A stretch of 64,000 nt of DNA, taken from G963663315 sp963668255 (GTDB lineage Bacteria; Pseudomonadota; Gammaproteobacteria; Arenicellales; Poriferihabitantaceae). The stretch is from contig OZ220708.1 in the NCBI GenBank assembly GCA_965116595.1, forward strand, positions 1,736,001 to 1,800,000, read 5' to 3'. This document shows, one piece after another, positions 43,727-51,574 of this stretch (its first letter is position 1; each line of letters starts with the position of its first letter). Made by a program: the position numbers and the translations under genes. The notes beneath the pieces are model-generated. The model was not told the origin of the DNA, ran no database searches, and saw nothing but the letters and a program-made list of their open reading frames with translations.

Positions 43727-44995
43727 ATGAAACAAAATCTTCGGCGAATTGTTTACATTGCACGAGCGGCACTGTTTACCACCGTGATACATGGTGTTCT
43801 GATTGCCTCACTGATCGTCGGGTTCTTTTGGCCGCTTTCAGATACTGAATTAGAGCGCGGAGTAGTGGAGCCAATTCAGGCTCAGGCAATTTCAATAGAG
43901 GAAATAAACGAACAGGTGAAGGCTCAGGAAGAAAGGATCTCGGAAAAGAAGAAACTTGCTGAGGATTTGGAGAAGCTCAGAAAACAACAGGAGGAGGAAA
44001 TAAAGAAACTTGAAACACTGGAAGCGGCTCGTATAAAGAAAGAAGCGGAGGAAAAAAAACAGGAAGAAGAGAAAAGAAAGCTGGAAGAGCAAAAGAAATT
44101 GGAGGAGCAAAAACGGATAGAAGAACAGAAGCGTCTGGAGGAACAAAAGCGGCTGGCCGAGGAGAAAAGAAAACTGGAGGAGAAGAAGCGGTTGGAGGAG
44201 GAGAAACGGAAGCAGGAAGAACAGAAGAAGCTGGAGGAGGAACGGCTAGCCGAGGAGAAAAGAAAGCTGGAAGAGCAAAAGAAATTGGAGGAGCAAAAAC
44301 GGATAGAAGAACAGAAGCGTCTGGAGGAGAAAAGGAAGCAGGAAGAACAGAAGAAGCTGGAGGAGGAACGGCTGGCCGAGGAGAAAAGAAAGCTGGAGGA
44401 ACAAAAACGGCTGGAGGAGGAGAAACGGAAGCAGGAAGAGCAAAAGAAATTGGAGGAGCAGAAACGGATAGAAGAACAGAAGCGCCTGGAGGAACAAAAA
44501 CGGCTGGAAGAGGAGAAAAGGAAACTGGAGGAACAAAAGCGGTTGGAGGATGAGAAAAGAAAGTTGGAGGAGAAGAAGCGGTTAGAAGCAGAGAAAAAGA
44601 GAGAAGAAGAGAAAAGAAGGCTGGATGAGCAGAAAAGGCTGGAAGCAGAAGAGAAGGCCAGACAAGAACAGGAATTGAAAGACAGGTTGCAGCGTGAGCG
44701 TATCCAGAAGGAGGCGGCTACAGCGTTGCAAGCCCTGTTCAACCAAATCGCGACGGCGGTGGAAGACAAGTGGCGTATAACCGGTGGACACGGATTAAAA
44801 GCTCTGATTCGAGTAAAAGTAGGCCGGAATGGTGATGTTCAATCGGCAAATGTGATAAAAAGCAGTGGGGATCGTTCTTTCGATGAGTCGGCAGAATGGG
44901 CCATCAAAAGAGCATCGCCATTACCGTTTCCAACAGATCCCAGGTATTATGAATATATCTCTGAATTTAATTTTTTATTCAATCCGGGTGGTTGA
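43727..44995 (+). CDS. tolA: TolA, with an unusually repetitive charged coiled-coil domain
   Basis: 422 residues. Domain I is a short cytoplasmic stretch and one membrane helix (near 14-38). Domain II, about residues 60-325, is an almost unbroken Glu/Lys/Arg/Gln/Leu coiled coil made of variants of EEQKRLEEKRK, which spans the periplasm. Domain III (last ~95 residues) is the TonB-like C-terminal fold (IRVKVGRNGDVQSANVIKSS) that contacts Pal, TolB and colicin-type partners. The coding DNA of domain II is a long purine-rich tract with near-exact internal repeats, so copy number may vary between strains. It starts 32 bases after tolR. Confidence 0.93.
   Translation: MKQNLRRIVYIARAALFTTVIHGVLIASLIVGFFWPLSDTELERGVVEPIQAQAISIEEINEQVKAQEERISEKKKLAEDLEKLRKQQEEEIKKLETLEAARIKKEAEEKKQEEEKRKLEEQKKLEEQKRIEEQKRLEEQKRLAEEKRKLEEKKRLEEEKRKQEEQKKLEEERLAEEKRKLEEQKKLEEQKRIEEQKRLEEKRKQEEQKKLEEERLAEEKRKLEEQKRLEEEKRKQEEQKKLEEQKRIEEQKRLEEQKRLEEEKRKLEEQKRLEDEKRKLEEKKRLEAEKKREEEKRRLDEQKRLEAEEKARQEQELKDRLQRERIQKEAATALQALFNQIATAVEDKWRITGGHGLKALIRVKVGRNGDVQSANVIKSSGDRSFDESAEWAIKRASPLPFPTDPRYYEYISEFNFLFNPGG
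44069..44328 (+). repeat. Near-exact direct repeats inside the tolA coiled-coil region
   Basis: A 74-base block at 44069-44142 recurs exactly at 44255-44328 (offset 186 bases). A second family, around AGCAGGAAGAACAGAAGAAG at 44211, recurs 126 bases later near 44337. All lie in a purine-rich strand encoding Glu/Lys/Arg/Leu repeats. Unit lengths are multiples of three, so slippage keeps the frame. Confidence 0.85.
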
Positions 44996-45002
44996 CAGTT
45001 CC

Positions 45003-46316
45003 ATGAAATTACTGAAGAAGTCAGTGATCTCATGTTTTGCATTGTTAATGATCGGGTTTTCGATGCCTTCAGCGGCGGTATTCACCATTGAGATTACTGC
45101 CCCCACCACAGCAAGTATTCCGATTGCCATCGTGCCATTTTCATTGGAAGGGGTGAGCCCCGGAGTTCAACAACCCGCGGATATCATTGAATCGGACCTC
45201 GGATTAAGCGGTCGATTTGAAATAGTGCCGCGTTCCAGTTTTTTAAGTATGCCCCATGATCTCGAGTCAATCCTTTTCAAGGACTGGCGATTGATCAAAT
45301 CCGAAGCGCTGGTGGTTGGCAAGGTGATTTTTCTTGGAAATGATCAATACGAAGTTCGATTCCGGTTGGTCAATGTGTTTCAGGGAGTCCAGGTGGTGGG
45401 TCACAGGTATACTGTCAAAGCCAAACAGATACGCAAACTCTCCCATCAGATAAGCGATATCATCTATCAGACACTGACTGGAAGAGCGGGGGCCTTTGAT
45501 ACCCAGCTCGCATTTGTCACCGTACGGGATACAGACGTTGATCGAGAGTATTTTCTCCAGGTGGCGGATTCCGATGGATGGAATGCAAAGACGATCCTTG
45601 AATCAAAATATCCCATATTATCCCCATCCTGGTCGCCTGATGGCAGTCGTCTCGCCTATGTGTCATTCGAAGACCGGCATTCAATGATCTTTGCTCAAAG
45701 TCTTCGCACCGGAAAGCGCGATCGTGTGGCCACGTTTGAAGGTCTGAATAGTGCCCCGGCGTGGTCTCCTGATGGCAGTATGCTGGCACTGACGCTTTCC
45801 AGGGATGGAAACTCAGAGATCTATATTTATGACTTCACAGGGGGAAAACTACGCAGACTGACTCGACATACTGCCATCGATACCGAGCCCTCCTGGTCGC
45901 CTGACGGGAATTCGATCATATTTACCTCCGGACGGGCCGGTGGTCCACAGATCTATCAAATGCCCGCAGCCGGAGGCCCGGCCCGGCGACTGACATTCCA
46001 GGGCGACTATAATGCCAACGCATCTTTTTCACCGGACGGAAAATCCATCGTTATGATTACCAATCAGGGCAATGGTTATAAAGTTGGGATATACTCAACT
46101 GAAACTCGAACAATTCAGGAGTTGACTGATTCCAGGGATGATGAATCTCCGTCATTCGCCCCCAATGGGGACGTTATAATATATGCGACAAAACAAAAAG
46201 GGAAAAACGTACTGGCCACAGTTTCAGCAGACGGTCAGGTACAACAAATTCTTAGTTATCAGGGTGGTTTATCAATAAGAGAACCAGCCTGGTCTCCATT
46301 CACCCGTAAGATTTAG
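45003..46316 (+). CDS. tolB: Tol-Pal system beta-propeller protein TolB
   Basis: 437 residues from ATG 45003 (MKLLKKSVISCFALLM), which yields a signal peptide cleaved near SAAVF; the frame continues 46 codons upstream inside tolA, but that part has no signal character. The N-terminal domain (IPIAIVPF) is followed by a six-bladed propeller with repeated SWSPDG motifs (WSPDGSRLAY, WSPDGSMLAL, WSPDGNSIIF, FSPDGKSIVM). Role: periplasmic link between TolA and Pal. It begins 8 bases after tolA. Confidence 0.94.
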   Translation: MKLLKKSVISCFALLMIGFSMPSAAVFTIEITAPTTASIPIAIVPFSLEGVSPGVQQPADIIESDLGLSGRFEIVPRSSFLSMPHDLESILFKDWRLIKSEALVVGKVIFLGNDQYEVRFRLVNVFQGVQVVGHRYTVKAKQIRKLSHQISDIIYQTLTGRAGAFDTQLAFVTVRDTDVDREYFLQVADSDGWNAKTILESKYPILSPSWSPDGSRLAYVSFEDRHSMIFAQSLRTGKRDRVATFEGLNSAPAWSPDGSMLALTLSRDGNSEIYIYDFTGGKLRRLTRHTAIDTEPSWSPDGNSIIFTSGRAGGPQIYQMPAAGGPARRLTFQGDYNANASFSPDGKSIVMITNQGNGYKVGIYSTETRTIQELTDSRDDESPSFAPNGDVIIYATKQKGKNVLATVSADGQVQQILSYQGGLSIREPAWSPFTRKI

Positions 46317-46325
46317 AGGAAATTA

Positions 46326-46883
46326 ATGATGCGTAACCCGCTAACCTTTGTAACCATATTCATTGTCGTTTCCGCGCTGGCTGCGTGTGCTGGACCCAAG
46401 GTGGCTGTGGAAGATGGCGTAATTGCAGAACCAGTCACTGTTGTCACCGGGGAAGCTGGTGAAGCTGGTACAACAGGTTTGGATGGTGATGACTCACTTG
46501 AAGGAACAGGTCTGGATGAAGGAGTCGTTGAAGTCGATCAAACCAATAATCTGTTGAATCAGAGGGTCATCTATTTCGACTACGACAGCAGCAGTCTGAC
46601 CACGGAAAGTGAGGCCATAGTTCAGGCACATGCTCAATATCTCAGCAGTGCGCCCGGGACAGCGGTTATCCTGGAAGGTCATGCGGATGAACGGGGCACC
46701 AGGGAATATAACCTGTCGTTAGGTGAAGACCGTGCTCAATCAGTGGCAACTCTGATGAAGGCATTAGGGGTAGGTGCAGGTACTATCCAGGCTATTTCCT
46801 ATGGTGAAGAAAGACCGGTTTCTCTGGGTAGTGATGATGACGCCTGGAGTTTGAATCGCCGCGTTGAAATTCTCTACCAGTAA
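46326..46883 (+). CDS. pal: Peptidoglycan-associated lipoprotein Pal
   Basis: 185 residues. A lipoprotein signal peptide ends in the lipobox LAAC (Cys near residue 21), followed by a Gly/Thr/Glu-rich linker longer than usual and the OmpA-like peptidoglycan-binding domain (IYFDYDSSSL near 77, GHADERGTREYNLSLGEDRA near 119, LNRRVEI at the end). Role: outer-membrane lipoprotein anchoring the envelope to peptidoglycan with TolB. ATG 46326 has AGAGGA 5 bases upstream; ATG 46329 is equally possible. Confidence 0.94.
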   Translation: MMRNPLTFVTIFIVVSALAACAGPKVAVEDGVIAEPVTVVTGEAGEAGTTGLDGDDSLEGTGLDEGVVEVDQTNNLLNQRVIYFDYDSSSLTTESEAIVQAHAQYLSSAPGTAVILEGHADERGTREYNLSLGEDRAQSVATLMKALGVGAGTIQAISYGEERPVSLGSDDDAWSLNRRVEILYQ

Positions 46884-46980
46884 AGAATTGTTAACTAAAG
46901 TGCTAACGGGTTGAATGGTCCTGGCTTCAGGCCTGTCCAGGCATAAACCACCATGGCAAATGAGTAAATCGAATTCTGAA

Positions 46981-48021
46981 ATGATCATGACCAGAAATTT
47001 ATTATCGGTATCCGTTGCCGTTTTCCTGATGGCAGGTTGTGTGCCTGTTCCCGCTACTACTCCCGTCCCCGATAACAGCCCTGTCGGGATTGACTCACCC
47101 GCCCCCGTTACGGCTCCCACATCCACCCTCACTCAGGCAGATACGACGGAAGTTGTCGAGCAGCTTCAGCCTGCACCGCAAAACCAGGAGATTCTAAAAG
47201 CCCTGTCCCAGTTGATGGAAATCAGGGACGAATTGAAATTGATCAGAAATTCGGTCGAAGAACTTCAGTTCGAGTCTGAAAACAATAAACGCCGTCGGCA
47301 GGATTTATATCAGGATGTTGACCGGCGTCTACTTGATATCGAACGAAATCAGCGGGCAATAAACGACCGGCTTGAAACGTTGATTGCCACAGGGGGAATG
47401 ACTGGAGAGGGTACTGGAACTTCCGGGACAAGTGAAGGGGAGTCAAGTGAAGAGGAGTGGGGCATGATCGGCCCGTCAACCGACGCTGAAGGAGACTCCG
47501 CAACACCTGTCACCAGCGTGCTTGTGGTGGATGGTTCTGATCAGACCCCGCTGATCCCAGGTGAGAATCTGGCAGATACGGACGTCCCGGGTTCAGACGT
47601 ACCGTCATCGACTGCCAGTCCGGCAACGGTTTCCCTGGAAGAACAGAATGAATACGACCAGGCATATGAATTACTGAAACAAAGCCGATATCAGGATTTT
47701 ATTCTCGCGGCCCAACAATTTGTCACTACCTGGCCGACCAGTCAACTTGCCGATGATGCCTGGTACTGGCTGGCGGAAGCATACTATGTCAATCGTGAAT
47801 TTGAGCACGCCCTGAACGGATTTCGAACCGTAGTGGGTAGCTATCCGGATAGTCAACGGGTACCCGAAGCGCTATTAAAATCAGGATATATCCAGTACGA
47901 CATTGGCGCCTATGACGAGGCGGCGGAAATTTTTCGGGATATTCTTGTCAGGTTCCCTGGACATAATGTAACGATTTCTGCCCAGACCCGTTTACGGCGT
48001 ATAGAGAATACAATCCAGTGA
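46981..48021 (+). CDS. cpoB: Tol-Pal associated TPR protein CpoB (YbgF) with a lipobox
   Basis: About 346 residues from ATG 46981 (ATG 46987 is a close alternative; 46960 and 46915 are less likely). The signal peptide ends SVAVFLMAGCVP, which fits a lipobox (MAGC), so this form is predicted to be lipid-anchored; E. coli CpoB is soluble in the periplasm. A trimerisation coiled coil (QLMEIRDELKLIRN, LDIERNQRAINDRLETLI), a Ser/Thr/Gly/Glu-rich linker and three C-terminal TPRs (YDQAYELLKQSRYQDFI, DDAWYWLAEAYYVNREFEHALNGF) follow. Role: coordinates PBP1B-driven peptidoglycan synthesis with Tol constriction. Last gene of the tol operon; a hairpin terminator starts at its stop codon. Confidence 0.88.
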   Translation: MIMTRNLLSVSVAVFLMAGCVPVPATTPVPDNSPVGIDSPAPVTAPTSTLTQADTTEVVEQLQPAPQNQEILKALSQLMEIRDELKLIRNSVEELQFESENNKRRRQDLYQDVDRRLLDIERNQRAINDRLETLIATGGMTGEGTGTSGTSEGESSEEEWGMIGPSTDAEGDSATPVTSVLVVDGSDQTPLIPGENLADTDVPGSDVPSSTASPATVSLEEQNEYDQAYELLKQSRYQDFILAAQQFVTTWPTSQLADDAWYWLAEAYYVNREFEHALNGFRTVVGSYPDSQRVPEALLKSGYIQYDIGAYDEAAEIFRDILVRFPGHNVTISAQTRLRRIENTIQ

Positions 48022-48045
48022 AGAACAGCCGTCAGGCTGCTCTTC
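48020..48045. terminator. Hairpin between convergent cpoB and aminotransferase genes
   Basis: GAAGAACAGCC (48020-48030) pairs with GGCTGCTCTTC (48035-48045) around loop GTCA, with one mismatch in 11 pairs. T-rich sequence after it is weak, but its place at the junction of two convergent genes fits a bidirectional terminator. Confidence 0.6.
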
Positions 48046-48054
48046 AGTATCTTG

Positions 48055-49182
48055 TCAGGCTATCCTGTCGAGTGCATTAGCCAGGTTTTCGACGGTTCGC
48101 TCAATGTCCTTGAGTTTGTCGAGACCGAACAATCCCAGCCTGAATGTTCTGAAGTCATCGGGCTCGTCACACATCAACGGTACGCCCGCTGCGATCTGCA
48201 ATCCGTTGGCGGCGAACTTGCTGCCATTATGCACGTCAGCATCGCGGGTATAGCAGACCACGACACCAGGGGACTCAAAGCCTTGTGCTGCCACGCTTTT
48301 GAAGCCTTTGTCCTGTAATAGCTCACGCACTCGCCGGCCCAACTGAATCTGGGCAATCCTGCTATTTTCAAATCCGGATTCCCGCAATTCATTCATTGCG
48401 TCCCGCAGACCAACCAGAGAATCCGTCGGCATGGTGGCATGATAGGCATGACCTCCATTGACATAAGCCTGCATGATCTGATGCCATTTCTTCAAATCAC
48501 ACGAATAGCTGCTGCTTGATGTCTGGTTGAGTATCGCTAACGCGTTATCGTTCAGCATGACGAGACCAGCGCAGGGGGATGCGCTCCATCCTTTCTGCGG
48601 GGCGCTGATCAGGATATCTACACCGATGGTTTTCATGTCCACCCACATTGCCCCTGATGCAATGCAATCCAGCACGAACAATCCGCCGATCTGGTGAACT
48701 GCGTTGGATACCTTTTTCAGGTAATCATCCGGAAGGATCATCCCTGCAGATGTTTCCACGTGAGGCGCGAATACAAGATCAGGTTTTTCACTCAGTATAG
48801 TCTCTACCACAGAATCAACCGAAGCAGGTGCGAAAGGAGATTGAGGCGCACTGTCGGTCATGGCCGCCTTCAGCACAGTATGCCTCGAGGGAATGTTTCC
48901 CATTTCAAAAATCTGGGTCCATCGATAACTGAAAAATCCATTACGAATGACCAGGCAGTTTTTGTCATGGGCAAACTGACGGGCGACTGCCTCCATGCCG
49001 TAGGTACCACCACCCGGGACAAGAATGGCGGTTTCCGCCTGATAAACCTCTCTCAATGTGTTTGATATCCCATTCATTACGCCCTGAAAGCTGCCTGACA
49101 TGTGGTTCAACGAACGATCAGTAAATACTACGGAATATTCAAGTAATCCATCCGGATCAAGGTCGGGTAAAAGTGAAGGCAT
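48055..49182 (-). CDS. Class V aminotransferase (alanine/serine-glyoxylate type)
   Basis: 375 residues, PLP-dependent fold type I. The Schiff-base lysine is Lys197 in ISAPQKGWSASPCAG; LVPGGGTYGMEA (near 54-65) forms the phosphate site, and FVLDCIASGAM (near 169-179) supplies the cofactor aspartate. Expected reaction: amino-group transfer, perhaps to glyoxylate or pyruvate, in the cytoplasm; a lyase or phosphonate-type aminotransferase is also possible. The creatinase-like M24 gene ends 25 bases upstream of its start on the same strand, suggesting a two-gene catabolic unit in which the M24 enzyme releases an amino acid that this enzyme deaminates (inference). Confidence 0.78.
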   Translation of the reverse strand: MPSLLPDLDPDGLLEYSVVFTDRSLNHMSGSFQGVMNGISNTLREVYQAETAILVPGGGTYGMEAVARQFAHDKNCLVIRNGFFSYRWTQIFEMGNIPSRHTVLKAAMTDSAPQSPFAPASVDSVVETILSEKPDLVFAPHVETSAGMILPDDYLKKVSNAVHQIGGLFVLDCIASGAMWVDMKTIGVDILISAPQKGWSASPCAGLVMLNDNALAILNQTSSSSYSCDLKKWHQIMQAYVNGGHAYHATMPTDSLVGLRDAMNELRESGFENSRIAQIQLGRRVRELLQDKGFKSVAAQGFESPGVVVCYTRDADVHNGSKFAANGLQIAAGVPLMCDEPDDFRTFRLGLFGLDKLKDIERTVENLANALDRIA

Positions 49183-49207
49183 TTTATATTTTGATGAAAG
49201 TAGAGTT

Positions 49208-50356
49208 TTAGTGAATAATTACCTGTTCAATGGATTTTGAGTGGTGGGTCAACGCCTCTGAGCCATTGTCAGTGACTATAAAACTGTCTCCGACCTGTGC
49301 CCTGAACGATCCGACGCTGACTGAACCATCCACAGCCAGAACCATATTGGACTGTAAAACGGTTTTGTCTCCGGTCACCAGTTGGGGTCTTTCCAGGAAA
49401 CTGAATCCTGTCCCGCGACCGCAGCGAAAAGGAAAATCATAGCCCGCAGACTGGATCACCTCGGCGTAGGCCGCATGGACATCTTCTGCCAAAACGCCGG
49501 CGCGCAGCACTTTCAATGCGGCCGCCTGGCTATCCACCGCCACCTGGTAAATCTTTTCCTGAAATGGGTCCTTGATTTCCCCAATCCAGAAGGTGCGATC
49601 AAATCCCAGCTTGAAGCGATGAAAGTTGGTCATGCCACAAAAGCACAGGAATACAGGTTCCCCGTAGCTCATTATCCGGTTTGAGGCGCGATGGTGGGTG
49701 CGGGTGATTTGATCCCCGGAGGCCATGATCTGAAGAAAATGGATGCTGGGGGACATTTTTGAGTCGTCGTAGTATTTTGCAAGGAGTGTTGAGGCTGTTT
49801 TCGTGCCTGCGGCAGTAGTGGCCAGCGCCACCTCATATTCAGCCACGCCATGCCCGATTGCTTCTTTGCCCGCCTCCATCATTGCGTTCGCAACCTGACC
49901 GGCGTGTCGTGCGAGCATCAGTTCCACTTCGGATTTGATCATTCGCATTTCAGAGATGATCGGGGTTACGTCAACAGTCTGCCGGTCGCCGATCAACGAG
50001 TTCAAATACTCGCGAACGACCGCCGACATCTGATACTTATCGATGGCGATATTCTGTTTGCCCTTGATCCCGTTATGAAGGTATTGCTGCCATTCCCCCG
50101 GAACCCCGTCATTCCATGCCTCGATGCAATCAACCCTTGCATGGTCGAACGCCATACCGGCATCCAGGATCGGGGTAATCAACACGCTTTCTCCGTCTGC
50201 AGGAACAAGCAACAGCGTGGGTCGGCCAAACTCCATGTGAAGATAGTCATAGTAGCCTGTGTAGTAATACACACTGTCGTCATCGCTGATAATTGCGAGG
50301 TCGATATTGTTTTCACCCAACCTTTCGCGCAGTCGATTTGTCCTTTGTTCAAACAT
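49208..50356 (-). CDS. M24-family creatinase-like hydrolase lacking most metal ligands
   Basis: 382 residues with the pita-bread fold of the M24 group: N-terminal creatinase-N domain (DSVYYYTGYYDY near 27) and C-terminal catalytic domain. Of the five usual metal ligands only one aspartate is obvious (Asp253 in KLGFDRTF). The histidine of the G-H-G-x-G motif is Arg314 (CGRGTGFS), and the two glutamates are replaced near Asp343 and Gln354. Metal-free members such as creatinase use a histidine instead; His221/His222 (RTHHRASN) lies in the corresponding place. Expected reaction: hydrolysis of a guanidino or ring C-N bond in an osmolyte-like compound (creatine- or ectoine-type). Pairs with the class V aminotransferase. 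Confidence 0.75.
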   Translation of the reverse strand: MFEQRTNRLRERLGENNIDLAIISDDDSVYYYTGYYDYLHMEFGRPTLLLVPADGESVLITPILDAGMAFDHARVDCIEAWNDGVPGEWQQYLHNGIKGKQNIAIDKYQMSAVVREYLNSLIGDRQTVDVTPIISEMRMIKSEVELMLARHAGQVANAMMEAGKEAIGHGVAEYEVALATTAAGTKTASTLLAKYYDDSKMSPSIHFLQIMASGDQITRTHHRASNRIMSYGEPVFLCFCGMTNFHRFKLGFDRTFWIGEIKDPFQEKIYQVAVDSQAAALKVLRAGVLAEDVHAAYAEVIQSAGYDFPFRCGRGTGFSFLERPQLVTGDKTVLQSNMVLAVDGSVSVGSFRAQVGDSFIVTDNGSEALTHHSKSIEQVIIH

Positions 50357-50434
50357 GCCGCGAATATAACATGAAGGGTTCCGTTCATCGCCCAGTGACT
50401 GCTTCGTACAATGAAAAAAATAATTGGATATCTA

Positions 50435-50463
50435 TTGAATTTGACCTTTAAATTCATTAGGGT
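50435..50463 (+). promoter_or_regulatory. Candidate promoter for tRNA-Arg
   Basis: TTGAAT at 50435-50440, 17-base spacer, TAGGGT at 50458-50463, followed by the GC-rich stretch GCATCGC, the kind of discriminator found in stable-RNA promoters. The -10 match is weak (3 of 6). Confidence 0.3.
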
Positions 50464-50488
50464 GCATCGCTGATCTGCATTTTCATCT

Positions 50489-50565
50489 GCGCCCGTAGCT
50501 CAGTTGGATAGAGTGCCTGGCTACGAACCAGGAGGTCGGGAGTTCGAATCTCTCCGGGCGCGCCA
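50489..50565 (+). tRNA. tRNA-Arg (anticodon ACG)
   Basis: 77 bases: acceptor GCGCCCG pairs CGGGCGC, anticodon stem CCTGG/CCAGG with loop CTACGAA, T-arm GTTCGAATC, encoded CCA. The anticodon A34 would be edited to inosine to read CGN codons. It stands alone; no integrase or duplicated 3' end is seen nearby. Confidence 0.95.
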
Positions 50566-50649
50566 TTTTCACCGAGCAATCAGCAGGTTGTATGTACACG
50601 GGTTCTCTTGCTGGTGATGATTGAATGTATAAATTTGGGAGATTACGTG

Positions 50650-51132
50650 ATGCGAAAGATTCTGATGGCTGCGAGTATTTGTGTATGTTTCATGCTGTAC
50701 GAAGGAGCTATGGCTGATGATACGTCGTCACCAGAGGAGACCGCCTCCAGGCATATGGCAGCTGAGGCCATGCTGACCGCCCATTTCATTGATGCTGCAC
50801 TCAAGGCGGGGATGAGTTCTGAGGCAATCAATGCTGTACTTGCAGATGTAGCAGAAAATTCGGTTATTTCAGAATTCTGGATCAGCGACGAACAGGGCCG
50901 AATTGAATTCAGCAACATCCACGGCACGACATTTACTTTTCCCACAGACGTGGATGGGGATACGCAGGCAGCGCCCTTTGCAGCGCTTCTTCAAGGCAGC
51001 AAATCCGTTGTGGTTCAGAAAGTACAAAAGCGCGAGCTTGATGGTGCACTGTTCAAATATGTCGGTGCAGCAGGAGTCGACAAGCCACGTATTGTCCAGG
51101 TGGGTGTTTCCGGTGAGGAACTTTCGAGGTGA
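50650..51132 (+). CDS. Secreted Cache-like domain protein of unknown function
   Basis: 160 residues from ATG 50650, preceded by GGGAG; the frame extends upstream to 50608 without a signal-like start. A signal peptide (MRKILMAASICVCFMLY, cleavage near AMADD) sends it to the periplasm. The mature part has a helical lead and then strands ISEFWISDEQGRIEFSN, FTFPTDVDGD and LFKYVGAAGVDKPRIVQVG, which resemble the ligand-sensing Cache/PAS-like domains of bacterial receptors but with no membrane anchor or signalling domain. Function not recognised; it could be a soluble binding or sensor protein. It lies between tRNA-Arg and the P-II gene. Confidence 0.6.
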   Translation: MRKILMAASICVCFMLYEGAMADDTSSPEETASRHMAAEAMLTAHFIDAALKAGMSSEAINAVLADVAENSVISEFWISDEQGRIEFSNIHGTTFTFPTDVDGDTQAAPFAALLQGSKSVVVQKVQKRELDGALFKYVGAAGVDKPRIVQVGVSGEELSR

Positions 51133-51219
51133 GTCAAGGACAGATAATTTACTCCTGACAGGATACCGGTATAGTATGATATTTACAAATACCAACAGGA
51201 TTAAACCTGCGATATTAAA

Positions 51220-51558
51220 ATGAAACTGATTACCGCAATTATCAAGCCATTCAAACTCGATGAAGTCAGGGACGCCCTGTCCGAGGTCGGTGTACAGGGG
51301 ATGACTGTGACCGAACTCAAGGGTTTCGGAAGACAGAAGGGGCATACCGAATTATACCGGGGTGCAGAATATATTGTGGATTTTGTGCCGAAAGTGAAAC
51401 TGGAAGTGGCGGTGGAGGATTCGATAGAAGACAAGGTGGTTGAGGCTATTGTCGGAGCCGCGCAAACCGGAAAACTTGGTGACGGCAAGATTTTTGTTTA
51501 TGATCTGGACAAGGCGGTACGGATTCGCACCGGGGAACTGAATGTAGATGCTTTGTAG
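51220..51558 (+). CDS. Nitrogen regulatory protein P-II (GlnB/GlnK)
   Basis: 112 residues, the exact family length. MKLITAIIKPFKLDEVRDAL at the N-terminus, T-loop with the uridylylated Tyr51 (YRGAEYIVDFVPK), and the B- and C-loop regions GDGKIFVYDLDKAVRIRTGE that bind ATP and 2-oxoglutarate. Role: trimeric sensor of 2-oxoglutarate and energy, controlling nitrogen assimilation enzymes and transporters. No amtB or ntr gene is adjacent, so GlnB and GlnK cannot be told apart. Convergent with the DAO-family gene (17 bases between the ends). Confidence 0.95.
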   Translation: MKLITAIIKPFKLDEVRDALSEVGVQGMTVTELKGFGRQKGHTELYRGAEYIVDFVPKVKLEVAVEDSIEDKVVEAIVGAAQTGKLGDGKIFVYDLDKAVRIRTGELNVDAL

Positions 51559-51574
51559 GCAGGGATGTTCTGAT

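Noticed and set aside
43970..44660. Possible CRISPR-like array (repeated blocks in tolA)
   Set aside because: The repeats are in-frame coding units without unique spacers of constant length, inside a recognised TolA coiled coil.
43924..44769. 281-codon Ser/Phe-rich open frame antisense to tolA
   Set aside because: It is the reverse complement of the Glu/Lys/Arg repeat codons; low-complexity shadow of the purine tract.
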